From NCBI GenBank assembly GCA_945907735.1, contig CAMDTL010000012.1:1-44335 (forward strand): a stretch of DNA of 44,335 nucleotides, given 5' to 3'. Numbering within the stretch: position 1 is the first letter of the stretch; every line of letters begins with the position of its first letter. The DNA comes from Methylotenera oryzisoli. Lineage in GTDB: Bacteria; Pseudomonadota; Gammaproteobacteria; Burkholderiales; Methylophilaceae. Position numbers and translations under genes: made by a program. Positions 17,257 through 30,626 of this stretch are shown here, piece by piece. Below the pieces are notes generated by a model. That model was not told the origin of the DNA and searched no databases. It saw only the letters and a program-made list of their open reading frames with translations.

Positions 17257-17289
17257 AACTATGCTTTGGGCGCATTGCGGCAAGGTTGG

Positions 17290-17314
17290 CAAGGTTGCGG
17301 TGCTCGCAACCTTG
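17290..17314. other. Perfect 10-bp hairpin between eno and ftsB
   Basis: CAAGGTTGCG (17290-17299) and CGCAACCTTG (17305-17314) pair perfectly around GTGCT. No T-run follows on the minus strand, so this is not a standard terminator for eno. It sits about 34 bases before the preferred ftsB start and could shape the ftsB leader or an RNA processing site. Confidence 0.6.
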
Positions 17315-17398
17315 CTGTATCAACCCATGCTATCTCGGCTTCTGTGCGCCGCTCACCTTGCACTGCATCCCAAGTCATTTGTTTTGCTGTCTCACCTA

Positions 17399-18694
<1,296 letters not shown>

Positions 18695-18722
18695 TTAAAT
18701 CTACAAAGTTTGTTCTAATAAT

Positions 18723-19562
18723 TTACAATTCTTGCTCTGCAAAGCCTGCTTTTTTAACCAACTTGTCCATATCCAGCAACAAATGCAATAAATCTTCCAT
18801 TTTGTGCATCGGCCAAGCATTTGGACCATCAGACAAGGCTTTTGAAGGATCTGGGTGTGTTTCCATAAACACACCCGCCACGCCGCTCGCCACCGCGGCC
18901 CGCGCCAATACTGGCACAAACTCACGCTGGCCGCCACTTTTATCCCCTTGACCGCCTGGTTGCTGCACCGAGTGCGTCGCATCAAATACCACAGGGCAAT
19001 GGGTCTCGCGCATAATCGCCAAGCTACGCATATCAGAAACCAGCGTGTTGTAACCAAACGAAGCGCCGCGCTCGCACACCATAATTGTGTCTGCATTGCC
19101 GTTGGCCTCTTTGGCTTTTTTCACCACCTGTAACATATCATGCGGTGCTAAAAACTGGCCTTTTTTAATATTCACTGGCTTGCCGCAAGTGGCAGCTGCG
19201 ACAATAAAATCGGTCTGACGACATAAAAATGCGGGTGTTTGTAGCACATCCACCACGGCAGCAACTGCGCTTACTTGCTCCTCAGTATGCACATCAGTCA
19301 ACACGGGTACGCCAATTTGGCTTTTCACTTCGTCTAAAATTCTTAACCCTTCATCTAGCCCAAAACCGCGAAAAGTCTTGGTCGAGCTGCGATTAGCTTT
19401 GTCATAGCTTGATTTGTAAATAAATGGAATACCAACGCTTACTGCGATTTCTTTTAACTTGCCCGCAGTTTCAATCGCGAACTCGCGCGATTCAATCACA
19501 CATGGTCCTGCGATTAAAAACAGGGGTTTATCTAAGCCGACTTCAAAATTACATAATTTCAT
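18723..19562 (-). CDS. kdsA: 3-deoxy-8-phosphooctulonate (KDO-8-P) synthase
   Basis: KdsA condenses phosphoenolpyruvate with arabinose 5-phosphate to give KDO-8-phosphate, a precursor of the lipopolysaccharide core. The 279 residues show [39 protein letters not shown], and [13 protein letters not shown], all typical of class I KdsA. PEP is the product of the neighbouring enolase. It lies between pyrG and eno, and a 71-bp paired-hairpin repeat separates it from pyrG. Confidence 0.97.
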   Translation of the reverse strand: MKLCNFEVGLDKPLFLIAGPCVIESREFAIETAGKLKEIAVSVGIPFIYKSSYDKANRSSTKTFRGFGLDEGLRILDEVKSQIGVPVLTDVHTEEQVSAVAAVVDVLQTPAFLCRQTDFIVAAATCGKPVNIKKGQFLAPHDMLQVVKKAKEANGNADTIMVCERGASFGYNTLVSDMRSLAIMRETHCPVVFDATHSVQQPGGQGDKSGGQREFVPVLARAAVASGVAGVFMETHPDPSKALSDGPNAWPMHKMEDLLHLLLDMDKLVKKAGFAEQEL

Positions 19563-19576
19563 TTTACTCTCTCATC

Positions 19577-19647
19577 TGTCATGCTGAACTTGATTCAGCA
19601 CCCACTGGTTCAGCCTCTTGCAGATTCTGACTTGCGTCAGAATGACA
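19577..19647. repeat. 71-bp REPIN/MITE-like element with TGTCAT ends
   Basis: The element begins TGTCAT and ends ATGACA. Inside are two hairpins: TGCTGAA/TTCAGCA (19582-19588 and 19594-19600) and ATTCTGAC/GTCAGAAT (19624-19631 and 19636-19643). The core ATGCTGAACTTGATTCAGCA belongs to a repeat sequence seen in many bacterial chromosomes. Paired hairpins with inverted ends resemble REPIN-type elements moved in trans by a RAYT transposase. It fills the gap between pyrG and kdsA. Confidence 0.8.
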
Positions 19648-19648
19648 A

Positions 19649-21355
<1,707 letters not shown>

Positions 21356-21403
21356 TCACCAGTAAAACTGATGTAATAATTTCAAAAAATAGGGAGAAAA
21401 ATC

Positions 21404-21742
21404 TTGCAAAAATCCAACATCCCCTTGGGGATTCACTGGGAAGCGGTCGAGGCTGATCCACGTTTTCAAGCCTTGCATCGAGAGAAAAATAAATTCTTGT
21501 GGCGCATGATGTTGTTTACATTGATTTTTTATTTTCTACTCCCTATCAGCACGGCCTATTTTCAAGACATTTTAAAAGTGAAAACTTGGGGCGTCATCAA
21601 TGTTGGCTTACTGTTTGCGCTTTCGCAATTTATTGTGGCGTGGGCAATTGCCGTTATTTACGCCAAGCGCGCCAATGCTGAGTTTGACGCACGTTCCAAA
21701 GCTTTGGTAAAAGACGCTCACAACATTAGGACCGTGATATGA
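21404..21742 (+). CDS. DUF485 small membrane protein (YjcH-like)
   Basis: A 112-residue protein with two membrane helices (about residues 37-56 and 64-87: MMLFTLIFYFLLPISTAYF and GVINVGLLFALSQFIVAWAI) preceded by the typical ADPRFQALHREKNKFLWRM. DUF485 proteins are encoded directly before ActP-type symporters and probably assist them. The start is TTG at 21404, backed by an AGGGAG seven bases upstream. Its stop overlaps the symporter ATG (ATGA). Confidence 0.9.
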   Translation: MQKSNIPLGIHWEAVEADPRFQALHREKNKFLWRMMLFTLIFYFLLPISTAYFQDILKVKTWGVINVGLLFALSQFIVAWAIAVIYAKRANAEFDARSKALVKDAHNIRTVI

Positions 21743-23775
21743 ATATTAAGTCCATGAACAAAGTATTGTTAATTATAGCTACCCTGCAGACCGCACCAGT
21801 ATTGGCGACGCCTAAAAAGTATGCAGCAGTTTCTGCAGAATATCGTTGGCTCACTTTTTTAGTATTTAGCAGCATTATCGCCGCCACTATGTACATCACC
21901 TATTGGGCGAGCAAGCGCGTGAAATCAACAGAAGATTTTTACGCAGCAGGCAACTCAATCTCTGGCTTGCAAAACGGCTGGGCAATCGCGGGCGATTACC
22001 TGTCAGCTGCGTCTTTTTTGGGCATTGCAGGGCTTATCTCACTGTATGGCTACGATGGTTTTATGTATTCTGTCGGCTTTCTCATGGGTTATATTGCTGT
22101 GTTGTTAGTGATTGCCGAGCCATGCCGCAACATCGGCAAATACACCTTAGGCGACATTTTAGCGTTTCGCAATGACCCCAAAAAAGCGCGCATGGTGGCT
22201 GCACTTTCCACCATCACCGTCAGCATTTTTTACCTCACCGCGCAAATGGTGGGTGGCGGCGTGTTAGTTAAAACGCTGATTGGTATTGATTACGAAGTGA
22301 GTGTGATTGCGGTTGGCACGCTGATGCTGGCTTATGTGGTGTTTGGTGGCATGGTAGCAACGACTTATGTGCAAATTGTAAAAGCGGTTTTATTGGTGAT
22401 TGCCTCTTTAGTATTGGTTACGCTAGTCTGGTTGCCTTACGGCTTTAGTTTGCCCGCGTTTTTACAAGCGGTAGTAAGCGATAGTAAAGTCCAAGCGCAA
22501 GTAGCCAAACTATTAGGCACAGCCGCCAGTAGCATGAGCGCACAAGAGCTCGGGCAACGCTTTTTAGAGCCTGGCCTATTTTTAAAGGATCCTATCGACC
22601 AGATTAGCCTTGGCATGGCATTGGTATTTGGCACCGCAGGTTTGCCGCATATTCTCATGCGCTTTTTTACTGTGCCCAATGCGCAAGAAGCGCGTAAAAG
22701 TGTGGTGTGGGCGATGGCGATAATTGGTGGCTTTTATGTGCTCACTTTATTTTTAGGCTTTGGCGCAGCAATACACGTAGGGCCAGAAACCATCGGCGGT
22801 ATTGATAAAGGCGGCAACATGGCCGCGCCATTACTGGCGCAATATTTGGGTGGCGGCGAGAACTCTTTACTTGGTAATTTTATGTTGGCGTTTGTCGCCG
22901 CAGTTGCATTCGCCACCATTGTTGCGGTAGTGGCGGGTCTAGTATTGGCCTCTGCCTCCGCTATTGCACATGATTTGTATGTGAACGTGATAAAAGACGG
23001 TAACACCAGCCAGGCACAACAAATGCAAGCTGCCAAAATTGCGTCCATTTGCGTGGGTGTCGTCGCCATTTTGATTGGCATACTCGCCAAAGGTCAAAAC
23101 GTCGCTCACCTAGTCGGCATGGCGTTTGCAGTGGCAGCCAGCAGCAACTTACCTGCGATTTTCCTTACACTATACTGGAAAAAATGCAATACCACTGGCG
23201 TGGTGATGGGCATGCTCATTGGCGCGGGTAGTGCGATTTTATTGGTGCTAATTTCACCCAATATGACCTACCCACAAAAAATGGTGGCGGATGCCAAAAC
23301 AGTTCTGGAAGGCGCAGTAGGCCAACCTGCCATTGCAGCAAAAGCCAGCGAAGGCTTTATTTGCGAACTTTTCACCTTCTGCCAAAAAGCAGAACCTGCC
23401 AAGCCTACTGTAGAAACGTTGGATAGCGTTCCATTTCAAACGAAATTAGTTAATAGTGAAATAGACCACGATACACCGCCAGAAGAAATCATCAAAGCGC
23501 AAATCAAAATAGCTGCGCTAAAAAAGCAAATTGAAAAAGCCAAAGAGGATTTAGCTAAATATCAAAACCAAACAACTAGCCAACTCACTAGCATGATGGG
23601 CTTAGAGAAACCACTATTCCGCCTCAAAAATCCAGGCATTATTTCAATTCCTCTGGGTTTTTTAATGGTGGTTTTGTTCTCACTGTTAACACACGATAAA
23701 CGCGCTGAAGACTTGTGGGAAGAACTTTATGTACGCCAAAATACCGGGCTACATGTCGAAGGTGTTTTGCATTAA
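21739..23775 (+). CDS. Sodium:solute symporter, ActP-like (SSS family) with a large C-terminal-proximal insert
   Basis: A 678-residue sodium/solute symporter, about 120 residues longer than E. coli ActP (acetate permease). It has a signal-like N-terminus, then SSS-family helices with STEDFYAAGNSISGLQNGWA, GDYLSAASFLGIAGL, and GTAGLPHILMRFFTVP. Between the last two helices (about residues 512-627) lies a soluble insert with a coiled coil (AQIKIAALKKQIEKAKEDLA). The final helix is GIISIPLGFLMVVLFSLLTH. The DUF485 partner upstream supports an ActP-type monocarboxylate carrier. The substrate is not certain. Confidence 0.9.
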   Translation: MNIKSMNKVLLIIATLQTAPVLATPKKYAAVSAEYRWLTFLVFSSIIAATMYITYWASKRVKSTEDFYAAGNSISGLQNGWAIAGDYLSAASFLGIAGLISLYGYDGFMYSVGFLMGYIAVLLVIAEPCRNIGKYTLGDILAFRNDPKKARMVAALSTITVSIFYLTAQMVGGGVLVKTLIGIDYEVSVIAVGTLMLAYVVFGGMVATTYVQIVKAVLLVIASLVLVTLVWLPYGFSLPAFLQAVVSDSKVQAQVAKLLGTAASSMSAQELGQRFLEPGLFLKDPIDQISLGMALVFGTAGLPHILMRFFTVPNAQEARKSVVWAMAIIGGFYVLTLFLGFGAAIHVGPETIGGIDKGGNMAAPLLAQYLGGGENSLLGNFMLAFVAAVAFATIVAVVAGLVLASASAIAHDLYVNVIKDGNTSQAQQMQAAKIASICVGVVAILIGILAKGQNVAHLVGMAFAVAASSNLPAIFLTLYWKKCNTTGVVMGMLIGAGSAILLVLISPNMTYPQKMVADAKTVLEGAVGQPAIAAKASEGFICELFTFCQKAEPAKPTVETLDSVPFQTKLVNSEIDHDTPPEEIIKAQIKIAALKKQIEKAKEDLAKYQNQTTSQLTSMMGLEKPLFRLKNPGIISIPLGFLMVVLFSLLTHDKRAEDLWEELYVRQNTGLHVEGVLH

Positions 23776-23872
23776 TGCGCTATCAAGGAAAAATTTCAGG
23801 ATAGAAATATGACCAAGGCTTTGGCTTTGCAAACCCTAATGGCGGCGGTCAAAAAGCTTTTTTCATATTGAG

Positions 23873-24145
23873 TCAGCCAAGGTATTTTGCGAGCAGTCGA
23901 CCACCTCGCCTTGCCTGCTTAAAGCGTACTCTAGGTCTGTCATTAAGTAAATTCATCACATGGTTAATTTCTTCATCGGTAATACTGTTAAAGTCATGCT
24001 GCCTTGGAAAGAACTGTCGCAACAAACCATTAGTATTCTCATTAGTCCCGCGCTCCCAAGACGCATACGGCCTGCATATCACTTTTAAAGCTTTCGTCAT
24101 CATCAAATAATTATTTGTTAAAGTTTTGTCTTGCAGCCACCGCAT
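23873..24145 (-). mobile_element. Remnant of an IS30-family transposase (C-terminal fragment)
   Basis: The 90-residue open frame contains PYASWERGTNENTNGLLRQF and then NDRPRVRF. These are the end of the IS30-type DDE domain, including the Glu of the catalytic triad in NENTNGL and the LN.RPR block. The first two catalytic Asp residues and the N-terminal HTH are missing. The last 15 or so residues diverge from the family. No inverted repeats are evident. It is a dead fragment in the gap between the symporter and purB. Confidence 0.8.
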
Positions 24146-24147
24146 AG

Positions 24148-25578
<1,431 letters not shown>

Positions 25579-25589
25579 CCCTTATTGTT

Positions 25590-25612
25590 ATTCCCGCCTG
25601 CGCTGGAATGGC
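25590..25612. repeat. Degenerate copy of the ATTCCCGC palindrome
   Basis: ATTCCCGCCTGCGCTGGAAT keeps the outer ATTCC/GGAAT arms and part of the GC-rich centre of the palindrome at 14768-14813 but has lost the longer flanking arms. It lies between purB and wrbA, ending just before the wrbA start region. Confidence 0.55.
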
Positions 25613-25620
25613 GGTGTTAA

Positions 25621-26214
<594 letters not shown>

Positions 26215-26230
26215 ATCTACCAGGAAAACT

Positions 26231-26578
26231 TTGAAGGCACTGCCAGCACTAGGCGTTGGCGCGGCTTGCAGCCTGATTGCTTTAATCATATTATGCTTGG
26301 CGTGGGAAGTAATATTGGCGCCACTCAAGGCCAGCGGCTCATTGCTTATGCTAAAAGCTGTGCCACTTTTGTTACCACTGCTCGGCATTCTTAAAGGCCG
26401 CCGCTACACCTACCAATGGGCAAGTATGTTTATACTGCTCTACTTTACCGAGGGCGTGGTGCGTGCATGGTCGGACACGGGCACATCCGCTCAATTAGCG
26501 TTAATAGAAGTAGTTTTAAGCTTAATATTTTTTGTCTGCGCAATTTTTTACGCGAAACTCAGCCGAAACAGCGCTTAA
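26231..26578 (+). CDS. DUF2069 family membrane protein
   Basis: A 115-residue protein with three to four membrane helices: ACSLIALIILCLAWEVIL, LMLKAVPLLLPLLGIL, WASMFILLYFTEGVVRAW, ALIEVVLSLIFFVCAIFY. The central GRRYTYQWASMFILLYFTEG is the hallmark of DUF2069, whose function is unknown. The TTG at 26231 has AGGA six bases upstream and gives the family-typical MKALPAL start. An in-frame TTG at 26204, overlapping wrbA, is the alternative. Confidence 0.85.
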   Translation: MKALPALGVGAACSLIALIILCLAWEVILAPLKASGSLLMLKAVPLLLPLLGILKGRRYTYQWASMFILLYFTEGVVRAWSDTGTSAQLALIEVVLSLIFFVCAIFYAKLSRNSA

Positions 26579-26606
26579 AATCTCGCACTTAATTTATAAT
26601 TGACGT

Positions 26607-26636
26607 ATGAAAATGCTATTGATAAGTTGCGTATGA
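26607..26636 (+). other. Nine-codon upstream frame duplicating the surE start
   Basis: ATGAAAATGCTATTGATAAG begins a 9-codon frame (MKMLLISCV) whose TGA overlaps the surE start as ATGA. The surE start itself reads ATGAAAATACTGCTATC, so the mini-frame looks like an old duplication of the first surE codons. It could couple translation into surE. Whether it is translated is unknown. Confidence 0.4.
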
Positions 26637-27376
26637 AAATACTGCTATCCAATGACGACGGCTATTCTGCACCTGGCCTGAGTATTTTAGCCAGTCATTT
26701 AGCCAAATTAGCCGAAATCACCGTCGTTGCACCAGAGCGTAATCGTAGCGGTGCCAGTAATTCACTCACATTAGATAGACCTTTAAGCGTCAAAAAAGCC
26801 AGCAATGGCTTTTTTTATGTTAATGGCACGCCGACCGATTGTGTGCATTTAGCGCTCACTGGCTTAATGGACACCGCACCAGACATGGTCATCAGCGGCA
26901 TTAATGATGGCGCCAATATGGGTGATGACACCATTTATAGCGGCACGGTGGCGGCGGCTATGGAAGGTTATTTACTGGACATTCCCTCGTTTGCGATTTC
27001 CATGTCGCAACACAATGCAACGCATTTTGACACCGCTGCGCGCGTGGTGGTGGAACTGGTGCAGCATTACCTAAAAACTGGTTTTGCATCGCCCACGCTG
27101 CTTAATATTAACGTGCCAGATGTGCCTTACGACCAACTAAAAGGCCGCGTCATCACGCGCTTGGGTAAACGCCATAAGGCGGATCCAGTCATGCAACTTA
27201 CAACGCCGCGCGGTGAAACCGTCTATTGGGTGGGCGCGGCAGGTCAAGCAAATGATGGCGGTGAGGGCACCGATTTTTACGCGGTTGCGCACAAGCAAGT
27301 CTCTATTTCACCAATTCAAGTGGATTTAACCAAACATACACAACTTGCTGAAATGCAAAGCTGGCTAACAGAATAA
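26633..27376 (+). CDS. surE: 5'/3'-nucleotidase SurE
   Basis: SurE is a metal-dependent nucleoside-monophosphate phosphatase linked to stationary-phase survival. The 247-residue protein begins [16 protein letters not shown] with the metal-binding Asp pair, followed by [28 protein letters not shown], and [20 protein letters not shown]. The ATG at 26633 gives the family start. A frame extending to 26600 would add 11 residues through a duplicated copy of the start. It heads the conserved surE-pcm-nlpD series. Confidence 0.96.
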   Translation: MKILLSNDDGYSAPGLSILASHLAKLAEITVVAPERNRSGASNSLTLDRPLSVKKASNGFFYVNGTPTDCVHLALTGLMDTAPDMVISGINDGANMGDDTIYSGTVAAAMEGYLLDIPSFAISMSQHNATHFDTAARVVVELVQHYLKTGFASPTLLNINVPDVPYDQLKGRVITRLGKRHKADPVMQLTTPRGETVYWVGAAGQANDGGEGTDFYAVAHKQVSISPIQVDLTKHTQLAEMQSWLTE

Positions 27377-27392
27377 TGGTTACCTTAGCATA

Positions 27393-28061
27393 ATGGCCTT
27401 ACCGAAAACCCATTCAAAATCTGGCATTGGCATGACGTCAATCCGCACGCGCGAGCGCATGTTGACGCGCCTGCGCGAGCAAGGCATTAAAGATGAAGTC
27501 GTCTTGCACGCCATGGGTGAAATTCCACGGCATATTTTTATTGATGATGCCTTATCGATACGCGCCTACGAAGATGTCGCGCTGCCGATAGGGTTCGCGC
27601 AAACCATTTCGCAACCTTATATTGTGGCGCGCATGACCGAGATTTTGCGTAATGGAAAACAACTGAATAAAGTGCTGGAAATTGGCACTGGCTGTGGCTA
27701 CCAAACTGCCATTTTATCGCGCGTAGCAAAAGAAGTGCTTTCGCTTGAGCGCATTCGTCCACTGGTGATGAAAGCGCGTGGCCATTTGCGCACATTAAAA
27801 TGCAACAACGTGAAGTTAGACCATGCGGATGGAAGCCTCGGGCTTAATGAATACGCGCCTTTCGACGGCATTATTGTCACGGCGGCGGCCAGCCATGTAC
27901 CGCAAGAATTACTGGCGCAACTGGCCGTTGGTGGGCGCATGGTGATTCCTGTGGGAACCAGCACGCAAGCTTTGCATTTGATTGAACGTTTAGAAAATGA
28001 CTACAACCAAACCAAGCTCGAACCCGTTAAATTCGTGCCTTTGCTAGGCGGCGTAAGTTGA
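27393..28061 (+). CDS. pcm: Protein-L-isoaspartate O-methyltransferase
   Basis: Pcm methylates L-isoaspartyl residues of aged proteins with S-adenosylmethionine, starting their repair. The 222-residue protein has the family-specific [21 protein letters not shown] and the SAM-binding motif [16 protein letters not shown], and ends with FVPLLGGVS. The ATG at 27393 follows surE by 16 bases; a second ATG at 27432 ([10 protein letters not shown]) is possible. The stop overlaps the nlpD start by four bases. Confidence 0.95.
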   Translation: MALPKTHSKSGIGMTSIRTRERMLTRLREQGIKDEVVLHAMGEIPRHIFIDDALSIRAYEDVALPIGFAQTISQPYIVARMTEILRNGKQLNKVLEIGTGCGYQTAILSRVAKEVLSLERIRPLVMKARGHLRTLKCNNVKLDHADGSLGLNEYAPFDGIIVTAAASHVPQELLAQLAVGGRMVIPVGTSTQALHLIERLENDYNQTKLEPVKFVPLLGGVS

Positions 28062-29014
28062 TGATGCGCATCGTTGTCGTCTTGTTTGCATTACTGCTAA
28101 CCGCTTGTGAAACTAACCCGCCTGCACCTGTAATTGAACCTGCTACCAGCAAACCCAAGCCGTCTGAAGCTAAGCCTACCGAGGCTAAAGCCGCTACAGC
28201 CAAGGATTGGCGGCCTGATAGCCACATTGTAAAAAAAGGCGATACCTTATTTGGCATTGGTTTGGAGTACGGCATTGATTACAAAGAGATTGCGGCTGCC
28301 AATAATATTATTGCGCCCTACCCAATCAACATTGGACAAAAACTAGATTTAATCAGCTTTAAAACTAAAGCTACTGCGCCTGCAGAAGCCAATAAAACAG
28401 CAGATGACGTGGTGGTGACCCCCCTAAAAATTGAATCTTCTGTTACTGGCGACAAAACGGTTGCGGAAACCAAACCTGCACCATCCGGGGTAACACCTGT
28501 TTTATCCGAGCCAAAAGCCGTGCGCGCACCCTATAGCAAAGAGGCGTTTAATCGCGCCACGCCTGCGACAACAAGTGCTACAACCAAGCCTGCCGATGCA
28601 AAATCCGTCGAGGCAAAGCCAAGCGACACTCACTCAACCGACGACGAGTCGATTGCTTGGGCATGGCCTACGCAAGGCAAAGTAACGGCTGGCTTTAACG
28701 AAGTCAGCAATAAAGGTATTGATATTGCAGGCAAAACTGGCCAAGCCGTCAACGCAGCAAGTGCTGGTAAGGTGATTTATAGCGGCTCCGATTTACGCGG
28801 CTATGGTAAATTAGTGATTGTTAAGCACAATAGAACCTATTTATCGGTGTACGCGCACAACAGTGAAATTGTGGTGAAAGAAGGCCAGAATGTAGTCGCT
28901 GGTCAAAAAATTGCCGAGATGGGCATCACCGACAGCAACACCACAAAACTGCATTTTGAGATTCGCCGTTTGGGTAAATCTGTTGACCCAGCTAAATATT
29001 TAACTCAGAATTAG
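28058..29014 (+). CDS. nlpD: Lipoprotein NlpD-like, LysM plus degenerate LytM domain
   Basis: A 318-residue outer-membrane lipoprotein that would activate an amidase at the septum. The signal [16 protein letters not shown] gives a lipobox with Cys17. A LysM peptidoglycan-binding domain follows ([20 protein letters not shown], residues ~52-98), then a Pro/Thr/Lys-rich linker. The LytM fold lies at the C-terminus (about 195-316). In it the metal-ligand HxxxD is replaced by NKGIDIAG, as in E. coli NlpD, so it should be an activator rather than a peptidase. In many proteobacteria rpoS follows nlpD; here it does not. Confidence 0.93.
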   Translation: MMMRIVVVLFALLLTACETNPPAPVIEPATSKPKPSEAKPTEAKAATAKDWRPDSHIVKKGDTLFGIGLEYGIDYKEIAAANNIIAPYPINIGQKLDLISFKTKATAPAEANKTADDVVVTPLKIESSVTGDKTVAETKPAPSGVTPVLSEPKAVRAPYSKEAFNRATPATTSATTKPADAKSVEAKPSDTHSTDDESIAWAWPTQGKVTAGFNEVSNKGIDIAGKTGQAVNAASAGKVIYSGSDLRGYGKLVIVKHNRTYLSVYAHNSEIVVKEGQNVVAGQKIAEMGITDSNTTKLHFEIRRLGKSVDPAKYLTQN

Positions 29015-29054
29015 CCCGCTCAATTAGCATAGCTAATCATTAATGGGATTAATG

Positions 29055-29430
29055 ATGGCCGCACCACTGAAAAAATAACCGAATAAATATGCTAAAAACG
29101 CTGACATAAAAGCCGATACACCTTTAAAAACTATCATATCGGTAGTGGGCGTAGTGTTAATGTTGATAGGCATTACGGGGATTGGATTGGATTGGATTGG
29201 AATTTTTTAAAGAGGGGGCTGGCTCAAAACCGCCTTTTCCTGGCTATTCGAATCCACTGCGCACATGATGTTTATTCTGGTGGTTATTTTTGTGTTTTGG
29301 TTGCTCAACCGTATGATGTCATCTACCAATCCAGATAAGAGCAAAAAAATTGGGCAATATCCCCAGGTACATCATGATGGCAATTGGCGCTTATTATGTG
29401 TTTCGGCTTGTGACAACTGGTGGGTTTTAG
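29055..29430 (+). pseudogene. Decayed small membrane-protein gene
   Basis: One frame starting ATG at 29055 (MAAPLKK) hits TAA at 29076. It then reads on through NKYAKNADIKADTPLKTIIS and a hydrophobic helix (VVGVVLMLIGITGIGLDWIG) to a second TAA at 29208. It resumes with GGWLKTAFSWLFESTAHMMF and a second helix (ILVVIFVFWLLNRMM). After about 29365 the coherent sequence moves to the next frame (YIMMAIGAYYVFRLVTTGGF) and ends at TAG 29428-29430. Two stops and one frameshift thus break a protein of about 120 residues with two or three membrane helices. I do not recognise the family. A GGATT tandem repeat lies within it. Confidence 0.6.
29179..29198. repeat. Four tandem copies of GGATT
   Basis: GGATT is repeated four times and followed by GGAATTTTTT. 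The unit length is not a multiple of three, so each gain or loss changes the reading frame of the decayed membrane-protein gene around it. It encodes the GIGLDWIG segment. Confidence 0.85.
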
Positions 29431-29456
29431 GGCGGATTTTAGTCGCTGTATTCAAC

Positions 29457-29482
29457 AAAAAGCCACGCAATGCGTGGCTTTT
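29457..29482. terminator. Bidirectional Rho-independent terminator
   Basis: AAAAGCCACGC (29458-29468), loop AAT, and GCGTGGCTTTT (29472-29482) form an 11-bp stem that starts with A residues and ends with T residues, so it can terminate in either direction. It lies two bases after the stop of the minus-strand thioredoxin-like gene and closes the plus-strand nlpD region. Confidence 0.85.
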
Positions 29483-29483
29483 C

Positions 29484-29864
29484 TTATACTGCCAGTTGTT
29501 GCTTTTTGGCTTCGACCGCGTAGTGCTCACGCACCACACTCATATCGCGCGCGCGCGCCCATTTGATAATTTCTTCTAACGCGGTAGCACCAATTTCGCC
29601 CACCTGCGTGTGTATGCCAGCTTGATCGCGAATCACCAAAATACCGGGGATTTGCGCCACTTCAAAATACTCACTGATTTCAGGGTCTGCTTCGGTATTT
29701 ACCATACCGAACACGATGTCTGGATTTTTCGCGGCAGCCGCCTCAAACGTAGGCGCAAAGGCCACGCAAGGCTCGCACCACGGAGCCCAAAAATCCACGA
29801 TTACAAAATTATTGCTCTCAATAGTTTGTTTAAAATTTTCTTTGGTAAGCGTAATAACTGCCAT
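29484..29864 (-). CDS. Thioredoxin-like protein with a CEPC active site
   Basis: A 126-residue cytoplasmic thioredoxin-fold protein. The redox motif is FWAPWCEPCVAFAP, where thioredoxins usually have WCGPC; Glu replaces Gly between the cysteines. The cis-proline loop is present (AQIPGILVIRD). The C-terminal tail (RDMSVVREHYAVEAKKQQLAV) is slightly longer than in E. coli TrxA. The ATG at 29864 is chosen; upstream in-frame codons do not resemble the family. It probably exchanges disulfides, with a shifted redox potential as an inference. A strong terminator follows. Confidence 0.85.
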   Translation of the reverse strand: MAVITLTKENFKQTIESNNFVIVDFWAPWCEPCVAFAPTFEAAAAKNPDIVFGMVNTEADPEISEYFEVAQIPGILVIRDQAGIHTQVGEIGATALEEIIKWARARDMSVVREHYAVEAKKQQLAV

Positions 29865-29949
29865 GATTTTGCCTTGAATTTCTATTAATTTTTGTGAACG
29901 CGTGATTCTAACAGAGCTTGCCACTTTAGTTAAGCTTGCTTGCGTGTTT

Positions 29950-30552
29950 TTACTCTTGGATGGGCTTTCCCCAAGCGCCCGCAAAAAACAACTCGCCCAA
30001 AGCCTTGCGTTTACGCTCCGTCATCTCGCGGGTTAAAGCTTCGCCAGTCACTGTAGCAATATCAGCAGGATAGCCAATAGAGACCATCGCCATCGGCGTA
30101 TATTGCGAGGGGATAGCAAACTCCTCACGCGCTTTATCCGCATTGAACCCGCCCATTTGGTGCGCCATCAGCCCCAAGTCCGTCGCCTGCAAACATAAGT
30201 TCTCGGCTGCTGCGCCTGTGTCATATTGCGCCCAGCGGTTGGGCTGGTTATTATGCCCAAACACAGTATTGGCACAACTTAACATTAATACTGGGGCATC
30301 TTTTACCCAAGCTTGATTGCCCAGCACTAGGCACTCAAACGCCTGTTGCCAAGCTTGTTCGTTCTGATGCTTATCCCACACCATTAACCGCCAAGGCTGA
30401 TCACCATAACACGAAGGTGCCCATCGCGCAGCTTCCAGCAAGGCGATGATTTGCTCTTGACTGACTTTTTTAGCAGCATCGTAGGCACGCCCGCTCCAGC
30501 GGTTGGCAATGGTTTCTTGCAGAGGAATAGACGAAATGGCAGGTTTTTGCAT
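29950..30552 (-). CDS. Nitroreductase-family flavoprotein
   Basis: A 200-residue FMN-dependent NAD(P)H oxidoreductase. The FMN-phosphate region is seen in ETIANRWSGRAYDAAK, followed by LLEAARWAPSCYGDQPWRLM, typical of nitroreductases, and the second half contains DTGAAAENLCLQATDLGLMA and ALGELFFAGAWGKPI. The natural substrate is not predictable; family members reduce quinones, flavins and nitroaromatics. It lies 85 bases upstream of the thioredoxin-like start on the same strand. Confidence 0.85.
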   Translation of the reverse strand: MQKPAISSIPLQETIANRWSGRAYDAAKKVSQEQIIALLEAARWAPSCYGDQPWRLMVWDKHQNEQAWQQAFECLVLGNQAWVKDAPVLMLSCANTVFGHNNQPNRWAQYDTGAAAENLCLQATDLGLMAHQMGGFNADKAREEFAIPSQYTPMAMVSIGYPADIATVTGEALTREMTERKRKALGELFFAGAWGKPIQE

Positions 30553-30626
30553 GATTTACTTTAATAGTTATCCTGATTATTTAATTGGGCTGGGCTATAG
30601 TGACAAAGCACCCTAATTACCTTTAT

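Noticed and set aside
17290-17314. Rho-independent terminator after eno
   Set aside because: The stem is strong but no T-run follows on the coding strand, and ftsB is probably co-transcribed.
23809-23871. A 20-codon frame (MTKALALQTLMAAVKKLFSY) after the symporter
   Set aside because: It is short, has no clear homologue or family pattern, and lies in a decayed IS-containing gap; an AAAAAGCTTTTTT stretch there is better read as simple sequence.
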